From the NCBI GenBank assembly GCA_019057865.1, contig JAHLWP010000005.1:1-64000 (forward strand): DNA of 64,000 nucleotides. The letters are read 5' to 3'. The position numbers and the translations under genes were made by a program. Positions 7,978 through 18,477 of this stretch are shown piece by piece. How positions within the stretch are numbered: position 1 is the stretch's first letter; every line of letters begins with the position of its first letter. The notes under the pieces are model-generated. The model saw nothing but the letters and a program-made list of their open reading frames with translations. It did not search any database and was not told the DNA's origin. The stretch comes from Promethearchaeota archaeon. Lineage in GTDB: Archaea > Asgardarchaeota > Lokiarchaeia > Sigyniarchaeales > SOKP01.

Positions 7978-10269
7978 TTATTCAACTGGTCGAAAAATTC
8001 CTTTTTTTATTAAAGAAAGAATTGCTTCATAATCTTTTGGGGTACACACATTCTCAGGAAGTAAGTAAATAGTATGAAAGTAATTAAATTTATTTTGCTT
8101 CATAAAATCTAAAGCTCTTTTAATCATTTCTTTCTCATTTTGATTTAATTCAGCTTTTTTAGGCATTACGATTTGCAATGGATAAAGTAATGATATATTC
8201 AAATGCTTTTCCACTACATCCTTCATTCCTCGAAATGGTTGGAGATTTCCACTAAATTGATCAATTAATTTACCATAATTTTTGTATATATCATAAGCTA
8301 AAGATTCAATAGAGTATAAAAAGTTCTTAGAAGGATTTTCTTTCATTATTATGATTATTCTTAAATTTACAAATTCAACCATTAAAAGGATTGAGCCACG
8401 ATACTCTAATTTAATTGTTCGTGAGTCCTTAGTTCCTCCCAATACTTTTGTTCCAAAGTTATGCAATGCTTGTAGGTATCCCGCTATTAACGTTAAATCA
8501 AATTCTTTTTCTTCAAATGACTCTGCGTACAAATCAATACCGGATTTTTTATCAAGAACTATGATATATTTTAAATTCATAACATCGGTGCATTCTTCTA
8601 AAATTAGTTTTAATCTTTTTCTACCTCTTGTTTCGCGTTTTTTAAGGGTTGTATAACCTACGAATCCTATAAAAGCAGCAGCAATTACAATAATGCCGAT
8701 AATAAGAAATAATGAAAAATCAGGGGTAGACCCAGTAGAAACCGGGACAGAAGTGATTGTAAAACCTTGTGTTTGAACTCCTCCATCGGTTTGATTATTC
8801 CAATATAAATATGCAATATAGTTTCCTTCTAAAATACCTGAAGGTAAATCATAAGAAAATACATTATCATCAGGTGGAATAATCTTTTTTATTTCAAATT
8901 CAATAGAACCTAGGGGATCAATTAATTGAAATGTATAATTTCCAGGTAAAACAGGCGGGCTAATTGAAAATGCCAATTCTTCACCAACTTCAAATTCAGT
9001 TTTAATAGTATTGATATTAAAGTTAATGTTTGGAGAATAAGCTTTTATTTCCCATTCTGCTCCATCTGTAATTGCAATATTCGGTATGCATAAGAGATTT
9101 TCTATAGGATGGATTGTTACATTATTAGTTATATCTTCTAAATCTCTATAAATTGTAATATTCTCCCATTTTGAAGGATAATAGAATTTTACTGAACAAT
9201 TATTTGAATATCTTGTAATGGAAGGTCTTATTATCCATTCATTAGTAGAATTAACTTTAATTGTTAGTGAAGCAGGAGATGAAAAAATATTATGTGTATT
9301 CAAAAAGTAGTTTACATCGAAAATTAGATTTCCTGAATTATTATAAAAAACAGGAAGGTTAATTTGTTCACTATTAGGAGAAAAATCTAACGCTGTAAGT
9401 GGTAAATTGCCAGAACCTATAGATGACCCATTTTGAATTTCATAATATTCATTATCAATTTCAATTGTCATATTTATATCTTCTGGATAAACAGGAACTT
9501 CCGTTTCTCGAATTAATTTATATAAGAAGGGAGAATTTGATATTCCATTAGTCCAGATTTCGGTGTCAATAAATTGAGAGATTAACAAACTTGGGTATTT
9601 TGGATCAATATCATTATAATACCAATGATATCTATCATCTTCTGGAGCAATGATATTTGAACCATTTAAAACTAAAAAGTAATCTCCTTTTGGTAATGTT
9701 AAAGTTGAGGGGAAGGCTTGTAAATACCATCCTTCCACGTCTGATATATTAATGTCCATAGTCAAATATAGAGTATTATTAGGGATATCATTTACCGCAT
9801 CGTATCCTCTAATTTGAACTTGAATAATTTTAGGGGTAGTTCTAATTTCTTTCTTTCCATAAATGTATACACCTGAAAGTGTCTCGGATTCATTTAATTT
9901 AATTTGTACTGCTAAACCCCGTTGGTTGAAATTATCATTTTGAAAATAAATTTCATAGTATTTTCCAGAATAACTTTTATTTTCAATACTTTCTATCTGT
10001 GTGCCTAAATCTTTTATATTTGTGAAATTTAATTCAATATCTTCTATATTCCATGAAGAAGATGGCAATTTAACATCAATTGAATCCACATTATCATAGA
10101 AACCCTGATTAATTGAATTTTCTACCATTTCAAAATTTAAGTTAATATTGAGAGAATGCTCACTACCATTTGAGGAAATAACATCTAAGTTCTGAAATAA
10201 TACTGTAAATAGACTTAATAAGATTAAGAAAGTAAATCCTCTTTTTAATAAATTTTTTGTCTTCATCAT
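7978..10269 (-). CDS. Single-pass membrane protein: signal peptide, beta-rich ectodomain, TM, cytoplasmic longin/roadblock-like domain (paralog 1)
   Basis: 763 aa; N-terminal hydrophobic segment, TM FSLFLIIGIIVIAAAFIGFVGYTTL, cytoplasmic MNLKYIIVLDKKSGIDLYAESF...LIAGYLQALHNFG...RTIKLEYRGSILLMVEF. Confidence 0.75.
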   Translation of the reverse strand: MMKTKNLLKRGFTFLILLSLFTVLFQNLDVISSNGSEHSLNINLNFEMVENSINQGFYDNVDSIDVKLPSSSWNIEDIELNFTNIKDLGTQIESIENKSYSGKYYEIYFQNDNFNQRGLAVQIKLNESETLSGVYIYGKKEIRTTPKIIQVQIRGYDAVNDIPNNTLYLTMDINISDVEGWYLQAFPSTLTLPKGDYFLVLNGSNIIAPEDDRYHWYYNDIDPKYPSLLISQFIDTEIWTNGISNSPFLYKLIRETEVPVYPEDINMTIEIDNEYYEIQNGSSIGSGNLPLTALDFSPNSEQINLPVFYNNSGNLIFDVNYFLNTHNIFSSPASLTIKVNSTNEWIIRPSITRYSNNCSVKFYYPSKWENITIYRDLEDITNNVTIHPIENLLCIPNIAITDGAEWEIKAYSPNINFNINTIKTEFEVGEELAFSISPPVLPGNYTFQLIDPLGSIEFEIKKIIPPDDNVFSYDLPSGILEGNYIAYLYWNNQTDGGVQTQGFTITSVPVSTGSTPDFSLFLIIGIIVIAAAFIGFVGYTTLKKRETRGRKRLKLILEECTDVMNLKYIIVLDKKSGIDLYAESFEEKEFDLTLIAGYLQALHNFGTKVLGGTKDSRTIKLEYRGSILLMVEFVNLRIIIIMKENPSKNFLYSIESLAYDIYKNYGKLIDQFSGNLQPFRGMKDVVEKHLNISLLYPLQIVMPKKAELNQNEKEMIKRALDFMKQNKFNYFHTIYLLPENVCTPKDYEAILSLIKKGIFRPVE

Positions 10270-10442
10270 TCCATTTAACTAGATTCTAGTTAAAATTCTT
10301 CTTTCTTATTAAAAAATTTTTGGTTTATATTCTATTATTAATTTTTAATGAAATAATGGATTTAGTATGTTATTTATACGTAAACATAAATAATTGTATT
10401 TTTATTTCATATTTAAAATTATAAAGAGAGATTTTAGGCGAT

Positions 10443-11234
10443 ATGAAGAATATAAAGATAAAAGTAGCTGTTTTATTAGGTTTTTTAATACTTATAGTTT
10501 CATTTCAGTTTGTGACTGCGGCAAATCAATATTCTGTGGAAGTTGGTGCTCATTTCAGGTGGGATGCTACAAAATATTTCTTTCAAAAAGACGGATTAGG
10601 TCCAGGCAATGATCTTGAGTAAACTCAAACTTATTACCTAGAGTTTAATTTCACAAATTGGGGTGATATTGGAGGTTTAGAGTATCTCAATGGAACGATT
10701 AATAATAATGGAACAGTTTTTGATGATGAAATTAGTCATGAATATTATTATGGGGGTACACCTTCACAGGGTTGGGTAACTGAAATCCTTGACACAATAG
10801 GTCCATATCCAGTGCATGTTTATTTAGTCTGCGACACTGAAATTGAACAAACTACAAAACCAGACCTACAGGACCTCGCTGACATTTCATGGCTTACATT
10901 TAATGAGCCCTCAACAAACAACTTTACTCTTACTGGTACTGACGTTGTTGGAGATGTTACTACCATTTATACAGGAAATATTGAGTTCAACTCAGATAAA
11001 GTCTTGAAATATGTGTATGATGAGTTAGAAATGAAAACCAGTGATGAAACACAAAATAGGATTGACCGATATGAATGGTCTCTCACATATACACCTGGGA
11101 CGGGTACCGAATCAAATGGAGGGAATGGTGGAAATATTCCAGGATTTCAGTTATATGTTGTCATTGCCGCAATTGCGATTGGCTTTATTCTGATAATAAG
11201 AAAAAAAAACCTTTCTAACATAAAAATAAATTAA
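10443..11234 (+). pseudogene. Exported protein with signal peptide and C-terminal PGF-CTERM-like tail, interrupted by in-frame TAA
   Basis: MKNIKIKVAVLLGFLILIVSFQFVTAANQYSVEVGAHFRWDATKYFFQKDGLGPGNDLE*TQTYYLEFNFTNWG...GGNIPGFQLYVVIAAIAIGFILIIRKK; both parts in the same frame, TAA at 10620-10622. Confidence 0.75.
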
Positions 11235-11264
11235 TCCAATATTTTTTCTTAATTTTATTATTTA

Positions 11265-11483
11265 TTAATATCTTTTTTTCATCCATATTACATATTGTAT
11301 CCTTGTTAATAATAAAATACTACCGAGTAATAAAGCAATACCAATAGCCATCAATAATGGAGATGCTTTTTCTGGTGAGCTTATATATGAGATTACCCAG
11401 ATAATCAATAATACTATAGCTGTAATTATGATTATCAAAGAATAGTTCCTAATCTTGGTGTCAAATTTATCTAATTCTTCCAT
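11265..11483 (-). CDS. Small two-TM membrane protein
   Basis: 72 aa; SLIIIITAIVLLIIWVISYI and LLMAIGIALLLGSILLLT. Confidence 0.55.
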   Translation of the reverse strand: MEELDKFDTKIRNYSLIIIITAIVLLIIWVISYISSPEKASPLLMAIGIALLLGSILLLTRIQYVIWMKKRY

Positions 11484-11693
11484 TTTAACTTTAAATTTAC
11501 ACAGATTATTTGAATTATCTTTAAGATATGAAAGACTAAATGAATTAAAGTTAAATATATAAAAAAATATTTCCTTAAAGCATCTTGAAAATTAATTCTT
11601 GAAAAAATGTTAAAATATTTATTTATTTATTATATTTTCTCGTTTAACCAGCATAATCTATAATAGGATTTCTTAATTTGATAGGATTATAAT

Positions 11694-12182
11694 ATGCAGA
11701 ATAAAAATTTCTCATCATTGAAAGTTTCCCTTATAATACAAATAAATAATTTAATAACTATTTATGAGCAAAAGGCAGAATGTGGAATATTTTTTAAGCT
11801 TAATCAAGAAAAATCACCTTTAGACATTATTGGGGTATTAGATTTTTTAAAATACAAGATTAAAAAATGGGGAAATACAAATCTCTTCAGCTATCATGGT
11901 GATTTATTTAATGGCAGTACTATTCTTGTAGTTGGAGCAAGAAATCTTGAAGAAGCTATAAGCATAATGATTTATATGTTTTTAACTAACGTTGTAGATA
12001 ATGAGTACGAAATCAACAATCTAATCGAAAAATTAGGCTCTTCAAATGATATTGAACAGTATTTAAGAAACAACATTTCTAAAAACATAAAAAAAGGATA
12101 TCCAAGCAATTCAGACCTGGAAATGGAATTAAAAAATCATTTAGAAGGTCTTATTAAAAGTGAAAATAATTCTACAACCTAA
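11694..12182 (+). CDS. Hypothetical protein
   Basis: 162 aa ORF with codon usage like its neighbours; no recognised motif. Confidence 0.5.
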   Translation: MQNKNFSSLKVSLIIQINNLITIYEQKAECGIFFKLNQEKSPLDIIGVLDFLKYKIKKWGNTNLFSYHGDLFNGSTILVVGARNLEEAISIMIYMFLTNVVDNEYEINNLIEKLGSSNDIEQYLRNNISKNIKKGYPSNSDLEMELKNHLEGLIKSENNSTT

Positions 12183-12209
12183 ATTTAAGAACCATATTTA
12201 TTAATTCTA

Positions 12210-13493
12210 TTAAATCTGCTCTTTTTTAATATTTCGTGACAGATACAATAAAATGAAGAAAACTAATAGCCCTAAAAATATCAGAAAATTGTGTATTGCA
12301 TATAGTTGAATTTCTACAACGTATCCTGCTATTATAGGAGTTACCCCAAATCCCATTCCTACTATAATTTCATTAATGGTTGCATATCTTGTTGAGTTCT
12401 CAGCTGTTCCATATTCAAGCATGATTTTCATTCCAACTCCATGTATTAATCCTAAGAAAAGCCCAATAATAGCTGTTATAATCGAAATATACCAGATATT
12501 TCCCAAAAGAACAACTGTGAATGCAATTAGGGCCACTGCTATAACACTTACCAGAGTGGCTATTTTTCTACTATAGATTTTCATTGAATTTATCCAGGTT
12601 AAACCTAATAATTGCATAAATTGTGTTCCACATTGTACAAGATAGGTTAGATAAGAAAATTCATTAGATAAAAGGGCTTTTAGAAGAATAGGATAGCCAA
12701 AAATAAAAATTGATTTTGATATTGTTAAAAACATTATACAAATCCATGAAAAGAGTACAGAGTATACAATCATAGGTGTTTGTGAGTTGACTACTAAATC
12801 TTCTTTAATATCTAAGTGAGAAAGGGGGTCTTCTGATTGATAAATTACGCTTTCTTTTAAAATAGCAGGACTTTTTTCCTTTTGTATGAAGAAACTTAAA
12901 GGGATTAATAGAAATGATAATAACCAAGAAATTATCATTGCAGAATAATCATTCAAAGAAAATGCCCAAAGAAAACCGACAAGAAGCCCTATTATAAAAC
13001 CAGAATTCCAAGAAAGGTTAAACATTGCAAAATTCTTCTTAGATTTTTCAATACTACTTACTTTTTGCCACTTACTTAATAGAATAAGACAATTTGGCCA
13101 AAATAATCCCAATGTTAATCCTAATAATACACGACAGATAATTAAAAACCAAGCCACAGGGTATAATATTTGAGCTACCGTTAGAAAAGGAGTTAAAATT
13201 GAGCTTAAAATAAGCGCTTTTCGAATCCCTAAAAATCTTTTTGTTAGTAATTGTCCTATTATCGGTGCAACAATGTAAATGAGTGCTCCCGCAGATGATA
13301 TGAAACCTAAAGTACTTGCTCTAATATCTATTACAAAATAGAGATAATTTAACAGAGCTCTTTCAAAAATTGAAACATAAAATAGCCTAACAAAGGCAAG
13401 CAAAAATATTGGCCACGCTCGATAACCTTCCACAGAATAATTGGTAATAACCTTATTATCTTGATATGTAGGAGATTTTCTCGAGGTTTCCAT
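12210..13493 (-). CDS. MFS transporter
   Basis: 427 aa polytopic; 12-TM-like pattern, VLLGLTLGLFWPNCLILLSKW. Confidence 0.8.
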   Translation of the reverse strand: METSRKSPTYQDNKVITNYSVEGYRAWPIFLLAFVRLFYVSIFERALLNYLYFVIDIRASTLGFISSAGALIYIVAPIIGQLLTKRFLGIRKALILSSILTPFLTVAQILYPVAWFLIICRVLLGLTLGLFWPNCLILLSKWQKVSSIEKSKKNFAMFNLSWNSGFIIGLLVGFLWAFSLNDYSAMIISWLLSFLLIPLSFFIQKEKSPAILKESVIYQSEDPLSHLDIKEDLVVNSQTPMIVYSVLFSWICIMFLTISKSIFIFGYPILLKALLSNEFSYLTYLVQCGTQFMQLLGLTWINSMKIYSRKIATLVSVIAVALIAFTVVLLGNIWYISIITAIIGLFLGLIHGVGMKIMLEYGTAENSTRYATINEIIVGMGFGVTPIIAGYVVEIQLYAIHNFLIFLGLLVFFILLYLSRNIKKEQI

Positions 13494-13704
13494 TATTCAA
13501 TGCCTTTTTCAATTTAATTAAAAATTAAAATAGTACTTTCCTCAAATATTTTCTTAAAATTCAAAAAGGTTCGAAATGTATTTGGATATCATTAAATATA
13601 ATTAATTTAAACTTGAATTTGAAAATGAGCTTAGATAAGGAATTTTTGGGATTGATATGTGAAAAGTATTAACAATAGTATACAATTGATTTATTATGCT
13701 TTTA

Positions 13705-14544
13705 TTAAAAGATATTAAATCCAGCATTTTTGAATGCTTGAATTTGTTTTTTATTCAATTCGACCATTGCCTTAGAGGGGTAACGCAATTTAAATAAGAA
13801 CTGGGCATGATTCCTTATCTCTAACTTTTTCATCATTTGTTTAACCAGTTTTATCCAACTAGTTTTATGTTGTTTACTTGCCTCAATAACTTCAATATAA
13901 GCTTTTTCAAGATATTTATCTACATTTTCATCGAAATCCCCATATTTATTATTATAAGCTTCTGCTATCTCGTCATCACTTAAAATTTTGTATTTTTCAT
14001 TATGAGCAATTAAGTTATGTTTTAATTTAGGTATATTTTTTGGAATAGATTCGGGATATCCTATTGATAAAACCATCATAGGAAGTACATACTTAGGTAT
14101 TGAAAAATATTCCCTCACATCATCAATCTTAGATTGAATTGAGCCCACGTAAACGGATCCGAGTCCATAACTTTCAGCTAAGATGACAACATTTTGGGCA
14201 GCGCCCATAAGATCAGCATAGGCAATTAAAAAATGCGAAAGCGAATTTTCTCCTTGAAAGTCCGTATCAGACTTGAGTGTCCATTTTTTTATCCTATAAA
14301 AATCAATACAAAAAATCATGGATAGAGGCGCATTTTCAACCCATGGTTGACCTCCAACAAATTCTGTTAGTTTTTTCCTTCCCTCGACCTTTTGTATAAT
14401 GATAATTGATATAGGTTGTATATTTCCTCCTGATGGAGCATTATTAGCAACTTGGACAAGGTTATTAATGATCTCGTCTGGAATTTTTGTATCTTTAAAG
14501 CATCTAACAGATCGACGTTTGATCATTAAATCAAAAAGATTCAT
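13705..14544 (-). CDS. Nitroreductase family protein
   Basis: 279 aa; MIKRRSVRCFKDTKIPDEIINNLVQVANNAPSGGNIQPISIIII, AAQNVVILAESYGLGSVYVG. Confidence 0.85.
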   Translation of the reverse strand: MNLFDLMIKRRSVRCFKDTKIPDEIINNLVQVANNAPSGGNIQPISIIIIQKVEGRKKLTEFVGGQPWVENAPLSMIFCIDFYRIKKWTLKSDTDFQGENSLSHFLIAYADLMGAAQNVVILAESYGLGSVYVGSIQSKIDDVREYFSIPKYVLPMMVLSIGYPESIPKNIPKLKHNLIAHNEKYKILSDDEIAEAYNNKYGDFDENVDKYLEKAYIEVIEASKQHKTSWIKLVKQMMKKLEIRNHAQFLFKLRYPSKAMVELNKKQIQAFKNAGFNIF

Positions 14545-14653
14545 AATTCATCTGAAATATAGATATCATTTTAGTTTATGTATATCCTACTTAAACGAAA
14601 AATTAATATTTCTTAACATATCTATTTACAAAAACAATAATATTTAGATTATT

Positions 14654-15871
14654 ATGAAGTATCGAAAAATGGGTTCATTGGATTGGGAAGTATCTGCTTT
14701 AGGTTTTGGGGCTATGCGATTGCCAGTGAATCAGCAATTCAAGATTATTGAAGAAGAAGCAATTAAGATGATTCGTTATGCAATTGATCATGATGTAAAT
14801 TATATTGACACAGCATATCCATATCATGATGGTTATAGCGAAGTACTAGTAGGAAAAGCATTAAAAGATGGTTATCGTGAAAAAGTTAATCTCACTACAA
14901 AGCTACCTATTTGGTTAGTTAAGGAAAGAGAGGATTTTGACAAATATCTTAATGAACAAATTGGAAGATTACAAACAAATCCAGATATTTATCTATTCCA
15001 TGGATTAAACAAAGGACGATTAGAAAAAATTAAAAAGTTTAATTTAATCGAAAAAATGGAAGAAGCTAGAGATATTGGCTTATTTCAATACATAGGTTTC
15101 TCATTTCATGATAGTTTTGAAGTATTTCAAGAGATAATTGATTATTATGATTGGGACTGTTGTCAAATCCAACATAATTATCTAGATATCGATTATCAAG
15201 CAGGTACTAAAGGATTAAAATATGCTGGAAGTAAAAACATTGCTGTTATTATTATGGAACCAATTCGTGGCGGGAAATTGGCTATTCCAGAGAATAAATT
15301 AGAGACAAAGCCAGAGATTAAGGAAGTATTGGAAAATTCAAATGTAAAAAGGAGTATGGCTGATTGGGCTTTACAATTCCTTTGGAATCAACCTGAAGTT
15401 TCAGTTGTATTAAGTGGTATGAGTACTATGCAACAAGTTATAGAAAATGTAGAATCTGCTGATAAATCAGGAATTAATATTCTATCTGAAGAAGAATTAC
15501 AAACAATTTCTAATTTGCGAAAAGCATACAAGAAATATGATATAGTACTTTGCACAAGTTGTGGATATTGTATGCCCTGCCCAAATGGAGTAACTATTCC
15601 AAGCGTTCTAATGTTAATGAATGAAATTGCATATTGGGGTGAAAGACGTAAACCAAGAATTGCATTTTTTTATAATAGAATGGCTAAAACCCGAGAAGAT
15701 TTAGAAAAAAAGATATCAGAAGGAGAAGAAGCTGAAGGAGCAGCCTCTCTATGTATCCAATGTGAGGAATGTCTGGATAAATGCCCACAACAAATTGGTA
15801 TTCCAGATATAATGGAAAAGGCAAACGCTATTTTTAAAGATAACAAAAAAGTCTCAGAAGTTCTAGAATAA
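14654..15871 (+). CDS. Aldo/keto reductase with C-terminal 4Fe-4S domain
   Basis: 405 aa; GFGAMRLPV, NYIDTAYPYHDGYSEVLVGKAL; CTSCGYCMPCPNGVTIP and CIQCEECLDKCPQQIGIP. Confidence 0.9.
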   Translation: MKYRKMGSLDWEVSALGFGAMRLPVNQQFKIIEEEAIKMIRYAIDHDVNYIDTAYPYHDGYSEVLVGKALKDGYREKVNLTTKLPIWLVKEREDFDKYLNEQIGRLQTNPDIYLFHGLNKGRLEKIKKFNLIEKMEEARDIGLFQYIGFSFHDSFEVFQEIIDYYDWDCCQIQHNYLDIDYQAGTKGLKYAGSKNIAVIIMEPIRGGKLAIPENKLETKPEIKEVLENSNVKRSMADWALQFLWNQPEVSVVLSGMSTMQQVIENVESADKSGINILSEEELQTISNLRKAYKKYDIVLCTSCGYCMPCPNGVTIPSVLMLMNEIAYWGERRKPRIAFFYNRMAKTREDLEKKISEGEEAEGAASLCIQCEECLDKCPQQIGIPDIMEKANAIFKDNKKVSEVLE

Positions 15872-16011
15872 AATAATTTACTTACTACTTTTTAGAACTT
15901 ATTATTAATTATTTAGTTTTAATAGATTGTTTATAGATAAGTTTCAACTAATGATTAAGTTATGAAACTTAAATTATACCAGAGGATTTCTTAAATTTTG
16001 AAAGTTCAATC

Positions 16012-17184
16012 TTAATCTTTCCTTTTATAACTTTTCTTAATAAGATTGATCACCTCTTCTAGATTCGGAACTCTTGGATGTATTGAATAATTCCGAAGTT
16101 TTAATGTATCATTGGCTATTGCTTCGAATTCGCTTTCAGGTACATTTTTGTCCTTTAAATTCATCCACATACCAATTTTTTTTAGGAATAAATTAATTTC
16201 ATTGCAACATTTCTCAGCTGCAACCTTATCAGATTCATTTTTTAAATCATGGTTAAAGAGACGACCTACAATCGCAAATTTAGGAATTGCATGTTCCCAT
16301 GTCCATTGATTAATTTCAGGGTACATGATTGCAAGACTCTCTCCATGCATTATTTCGGAAACGTGCCCTCCAATTGCCATACTTATTCCATGAGGAAGTG
16401 TCGTTCCTATATTTGTAATTGAAATCCCACCAAGAGTAGCTGTATATGAGAGTGCCTCTCGTGCCTCCCTATCTGATCCATTTTTAATTGCAAGAGGAAG
16501 GTATTTAATAACCTTTTTTAACGAATCGATTGCCAAAAGATCGATAAAATCGGAAGCATTCTTGTTTAATAGACTTTCAAATGAGTGACAAAAAGCGTCA
16601 AAACCAGTTGATGCTGTAATATGTGGTGGAACAGTGAGTGTGAGTTCAGGATCAATAAAGCTAACCCTCGGAGTAAGTGTCCAATCAGCAAGCACACTTT
16701 TAAATTTTTCATCAGGATTTTTTATAACTGACATATTAGTAACCTCTGCTCCTGTACCTGCTGTAGTTGGAACTGCTATAATTGGAAGTACTTTTTTACT
16801 TTCAAATCGTTGTTGTCCTAAACGGTAATTCCACACATCACCTTCATGTGTAGCGCCAACAGCAATAGCTTTTGCAGTATCAATACTAGAACCGCCCCCT
16901 ACTCCTAAAACAACGTCAATTTTATTATATTTAGCCATCTCCGAGCCTATATTTACACAATCGTTTGTAGGATTGGGTATAACCCCATCAAAATGAAATA
17001 TTTCTATTCCTGCTTCAATGCATAAACTTTTTACTTTTTCAAAGACATGTTCTAAAGCAGGAAATGGTTTAACAGTAACCAATAAACATCTTTTTCCCAT
17101 TCTTGCAATAACCCTCCCTATCTCATTTACACCCCCCCATCCAAATCTAATCCGAGTTGGCTGATAAAAGTTGAAATTTCTCAT
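16012..17184 (-). CDS. Iron-containing alcohol dehydrogenase
   Basis: 390 aa; GVGGGSSIDTAKAIA, PTTAGTGAEVTNMSVI, GFDAFCHSFES, LPHGISMAIGG. Confidence 0.9.
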   Translation of the reverse strand: MRNFNFYQPTRIRFGWGGVNEIGRVIARMGKRCLLVTVKPFPALEHVFEKVKSLCIEAGIEIFHFDGVIPNPTNDCVNIGSEMAKYNKIDVVLGVGGGSSIDTAKAIAVGATHEGDVWNYRLGQQRFESKKVLPIIAVPTTAGTGAEVTNMSVIKNPDEKFKSVLADWTLTPRVSFIDPELTLTVPPHITASTGFDAFCHSFESLLNKNASDFIDLLAIDSLKKVIKYLPLAIKNGSDREAREALSYTATLGGISITNIGTTLPHGISMAIGGHVSEIMHGESLAIMYPEINQWTWEHAIPKFAIVGRLFNHDLKNESDKVAAEKCCNEINLFLKKIGMWMNLKDKNVPESEFEAIANDTLKLRNYSIHPRVPNLEEVINLIKKSYKRKD

Positions 17185-17302
17185 ATTCTTTCCTCCATTA
17201 CTTAAAAAAATTAAAAAATTTTAATTTGCATAGTTTTTTACCCTTTTTTAGTATTATATCCTTATTAATATCCTATCCTATATTATTTTTATTTTGAAAC
17301 AA

Positions 17303-17364
17303 AAGATTATATAGATAAGAGATATCCAATTCAAAAAAATTAAAAATTTCAGAAGTTTGAAGTG
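17303..17364. repeat. 62-bp direct repeat, distal copy
   Basis: AAGATTATATAGATAAGAGATATCCAATTCAAAAAAATTAAAAATTTCAGAAGTTTGAAGTG aligns ungapped with 17463-17524 (51/62 by eye). Confidence 0.7.
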
Positions 17365-17462
17365 ATTAATTCACTTACAATTTTTTATTATATTTTTTTC
17401 TTTCCTTTTGTAACTATTTCTAAAAAGTTTAGCGGATTGGATGTTAAAAAGTTGAATAAATG

Positions 17463-17524
17463 AAGATCATATAAATAAGTGATAAGCAATTCATAAAAAT
17501 AAATAAATTTAGAATTTTGAAGTG
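17463..17524. repeat. 62-bp direct repeat, proximal copy ending at the GTG start of the downstream CDS
   Basis: AAGATCATATAAATAAGTGATAAGCAATTCATAAAAATAAATAAATTTAGAATTTTGAAGTG; 160 bp offset from the other copy. Confidence 0.7.
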
Positions 17525-18430
17525 TTTAAATTGGTTGAAGTTCATAAAATTGTGAATCCTAAAATTGAAGTAGATCTTGATGTTTGTACTAAATGTAAAG
17601 TATGCACACGTGCATGCCCTTTAAGACTTTACTACTTTAGAGATGATAATCTAGTAATGAGACGGTCTACTGAAATTTTATGTATGGAATGTGGACATTG
17701 TTTTGCAGTTTGTCCAGTTGGTGCAATTAAATTAAAGAATTATCCAGCTGAAGAGATAATAGAGATTTCAGAAGGTTTTGAAATACCATCTTATAAAGAT
17801 TTAATGAATTTAATCAAATCTCGAAGATCTATAAGAAATTTTAAATCTGAACCAATTCCAGAAGATTTATGGAATAAACTTCTTGAAGCAGGAAAATATT
17901 CTCCTACAGGTCATAATGATCAACTGGTAAATTTTACAATTTTGCGTGATCCTGAACTTTTGAAAAATTTTTCAAATGAAATTACAAAGGGATTGATTAA
18001 ACTTTCTAAAATTTATGCTGAACGGAGTAAATGGAAAGAATTTAGAAAGTCAATTGAAAAGAGCTCTCTAAAGATAATTGGAGGTATACTTCCAAATTTT
18101 AGTGATATGCTTAAGGGTATTGAACGAGGTGAAGAATTTTGGCGCTGGAATGGAGAATTAATTATTATTCATGCAGCTAAAAAAACATTTACATTAATTC
18201 AAGATTGTTCTGTAGCAGCTAGCAACATCATGTTAGCAGCAGAATCATTGGGATTAGGAACATGTTCGTTGGGAATTGCAACAGTCGCTATAAATGAGTT
18301 TGAGAATGTTGCTAAAGTAATTCAAATTCCACAAAATCATGTAGTAGGTTATACTTTAGCAGTTGGATTCCCTCGAGTAAAATATTATCGAATACCACCT
18401 CGCAGGTCAGCAAAAGTAAAGTGGCTTTAA
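17522..18430 (+). CDS. Ferredoxin-nitroreductase fusion (4Fe-4S + nitroreductase)
   Basis: 302 aa, GTG start; CTKCKVCTRACPL, CMECGHCFAVCPVGAI; SRRSIRNFKSEPIPEDLWNKLLEAGKYSPTGHNDQLVNF. Confidence 0.9.
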   Translation: MFKLVEVHKIVNPKIEVDLDVCTKCKVCTRACPLRLYYFRDDNLVMRRSTEILCMECGHCFAVCPVGAIKLKNYPAEEIIEISEGFEIPSYKDLMNLIKSRRSIRNFKSEPIPEDLWNKLLEAGKYSPTGHNDQLVNFTILRDPELLKNFSNEITKGLIKLSKIYAERSKWKEFRKSIEKSSLKIIGGILPNFSDMLKGIERGEEFWRWNGELIIIHAAKKTFTLIQDCSVAASNIMLAAESLGLGTCSLGIATVAINEFENVAKVIQIPQNHVVGYTLAVGFPRVKYYRIPPRRSAKVKWL

Positions 18431-18477
18431 ATAATGCTTATAAAAAAAAATTGTTAATTTTATAAAAAATATTATCT

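Noticed and set aside
10394-10612. 72-aa ORF MYFYFIFKIIKRDFRRYEEY...
   Set aside because: Out of frame with the signal-peptide frame starting at 10443, which continues into the downstream protein
10620-10622. Stop codon recoding (pyrrolysine/selenocysteine) in the exported protein
   Set aside because: The codon is TAA, not TAG or TGA, and no recoding element is apparent; nonsense mutation or consensus error is simpler
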